A stretch of 5,946 nt of DNA from Bacteroidota bacterium. Its GTDB lineage: Bacteria; Bacteroidota; Bacteroidia; Chitinophagales; Chitinophagaceae. The notes beneath the pieces were generated by a model. The model did no database searches and was not told the origin of the DNA. It was given only the letters and a program-made list of their open reading frames with translations. Location: assembly GCA_023390215.1 (NCBI GenBank), contig JAEWDG010000276.1, forward strand, positions 1 through 5,946. The letters are read 5' to 3'. The position numbers and the translations under genes were made by a program. Shown here piece after piece: positions 5,118 to 5,946 of this stretch (the stretch's first letter is position 1; every line of letters starts with the position of its first letter).

Positions 5118-5946
5118 TCAGGGCTTGTATTTCTTGATGATAACGGATGCGTTGTGTCCGCCAAACCCAAAAGTATTGCTGAGTGCGGCGTTTACCTCTC
5201 TATGCTGCGCTTTATTGAAAGTAAAATTCAGGCGCGGATCGAGTTCAGGATCATCTGTAAAATGATTGATGGTAGGTGGGATGATGTTTTGTGTAACAGC
5301 CATGATACAGGCTAGTGCTTCAAGCGCGCCGGCAGCACCAAGACAGTGACCGGTCATGCTTTTTGTAGAACTGATATTGAGATTAAATGCGTGGTCACCA
5401 AAAACACTCATGATCGCTTTTGATTCAGCGATGTCTCCGAGAGGTGTTGAGGTACCGTGAACATTAATATAATCGATGTCCCCGGGCTTCATACCTGCAT
5501 CCAGCAAAGCCTGGTTCATTACATTTTTCGCACCCAGTCCTTCAGGATGAGGCGCTGTAATATGATAGGCATCTGCGGTTGCACCGCCGCCGGCGATTTC
5601 GCAATAGATCTTCGCGCCCCGGGCAAGCGCATGTTCCAGGCTTTCAATAATTAAAACCCCGGCACCTTCACCCATCACAAAACCATCGCGGTCTTTGTCG
5701 AATGGCCTGCTGGCAGTTTTAGGATCATCATTTCTTTCACTCAGGGCTTTCATGGCATTGAAGCCACCCACACCTGCGGCGCTAATCACTGCTTCACTGC
5801 CGCCCGTAACAACCACATCAGCTTTACCCAGCCTGATATTATCGAACGCATCAATGATCGCATTGGTTGAAGATGCACAGGCACTTACCACTGCATAATT
5901 TGGTCCGCGAAAACCGTTGCGCATGGATATTTGCCCGGCTGCAATG
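5118..5946 (-). CDS. fabF: Beta-ketoacyl-ACP synthase II (FabF), C-terminal 275 residues, cut by right edge
   Basis: A condensing enzyme of type II fatty-acid synthesis: it joins malonyl-ACP to a growing acyl-ACP with release of CO2. The fragment contains the full thiolase-fold triad: Cys23 in VVSACASS (nucleophile, E. coli C163), His163 in [11 protein letters not shown] (E. coli H303) and His200 in [14 protein letters not shown] (E. coli H340), with Lys195 nearby. Spacings of 140 and 37 residues equal those of E. coli FabF, so about 140 N-terminal residues lie beyond 5946 and the full protein would be about 415 residues. FGFGGHNAS near the C-terminus is a normal KAS II ending. The reading frame is open from 5945 down to the TGA at 5118-5120; the Met at 5924 is internal and not the start. 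It is the most upstream visible gene of the fabF-rnc-gpsA unit; acpP commonly precedes it in this phylum. FabB is the main alternative, but the [12 protein letters not shown] context favours FabF. Confidence 0.95.
   Translation of the reverse strand, partial: IAAGQISMRNGFRGPNYAVVSACASSTNAIIDAFDNIRLGKADVVVTGGSEAVISAAGVGGFNAMKALSERNDDPKTASRPFDKDRDGFVMGEGAGVLIIESLEHALARGAKIYCEIAGGGATADAYHITAPHPEGLGAKNVMNQALLDAGMKPGDIDYINVHGTSTPLGDIAESKAIMSVFGDHAFNLNISSTKSMTGHCLGAAGALEALACIMAVTQNIIPPTINHFTDDPELDPRLNFTFNKAQHREVNAALSNTFGFGGHNASVIIKKYKP

Noticed and set aside
1..5946. Search for an undescribed system: CRISPR repeats, tRNA or rRNA genes, transposase or integrase genes, toxin-antitoxin pairs, retrons, phage genes
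   Set aside because: Nothing of these kinds was seen. Apart from the unidentified fragment at the left edge, every gene falls in a known family, and coding density leaves little unexplained DNA beyond 205-302.

Overview
The window looks like ordinary chromosomal core-genome sequence from a Bacteroidota bacterium, probably of the Chitinophagaceae/Sphingobacteriia type. The evidence is the style of the proteins (a HemW opening MAGIYIHIPFCKQAC, an RNase III reading GNTLEALIGAVYLD, a GpsA reading YLGDLLVTCYS), signal peptides ending in KA/Q or AVA/GQ, near-absence of Shine-Dalgarno sequences, one exact match to the Bacteroidota -7 promoter element TAnnTTTG, and moderate GC content. The assignment rests on motif recognition only.

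Layout from left to right. (1) Bases 1-204, minus strand: the first 68 codons of an exported protein that runs off the left edge; its function cannot be read. (2) Bases 205-302: a spacer dominated by two overlapping, mutually exclusive palindromes (255-287 and 265-294), probably a dispersed repeat and/or the terminator of the next gene. (3) Bases 303-2111, minus: an Omp85-superfamily (BamA/TamA-like) outer-membrane protein with signal peptide, two or three POTRA-like units and a C-terminal barrel carrying the RGF motif. (4) Bases 2153-3283, plus: hemW, radical-SAM family, starting at TTG and divergent from the Omp85 gene across only 41 bases. (5) Bases 3285-4331, minus: gpsA, tail-to-tail with hemW with one base between the stops. 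(6) Bases 4347-5057, minus: rnc (RNase III), starting at GTG. (7) Bases 5118-5946, minus: the C-terminal two thirds of fabF, cut by the right edge.

Functional grouping. fabF, rnc and gpsA lie head-to-tail on the minus strand with gaps of 60 and 15 bases and probably form one transcription unit, transcribed from right to left. FabF elongates acyl chains and GpsA makes the sn-glycerol-3-phosphate those chains are attached to, so the unit is largely phospholipid supply with RNase III between them. acpP usually precedes fabF in this phylum and would be expected just beyond the right edge. The Omp85 protein belongs to envelope biogenesis, and HemW to heme handling.

No mobile element, CRISPR array, rRNA or tRNA gene, defence gene or clearly new system was seen. 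The points most worth a second look are the nested palindrome at 255-294, the Asn at a normally Asp metal-ligand position of RNase III, and the unidentified exported protein next to the Omp85 gene.
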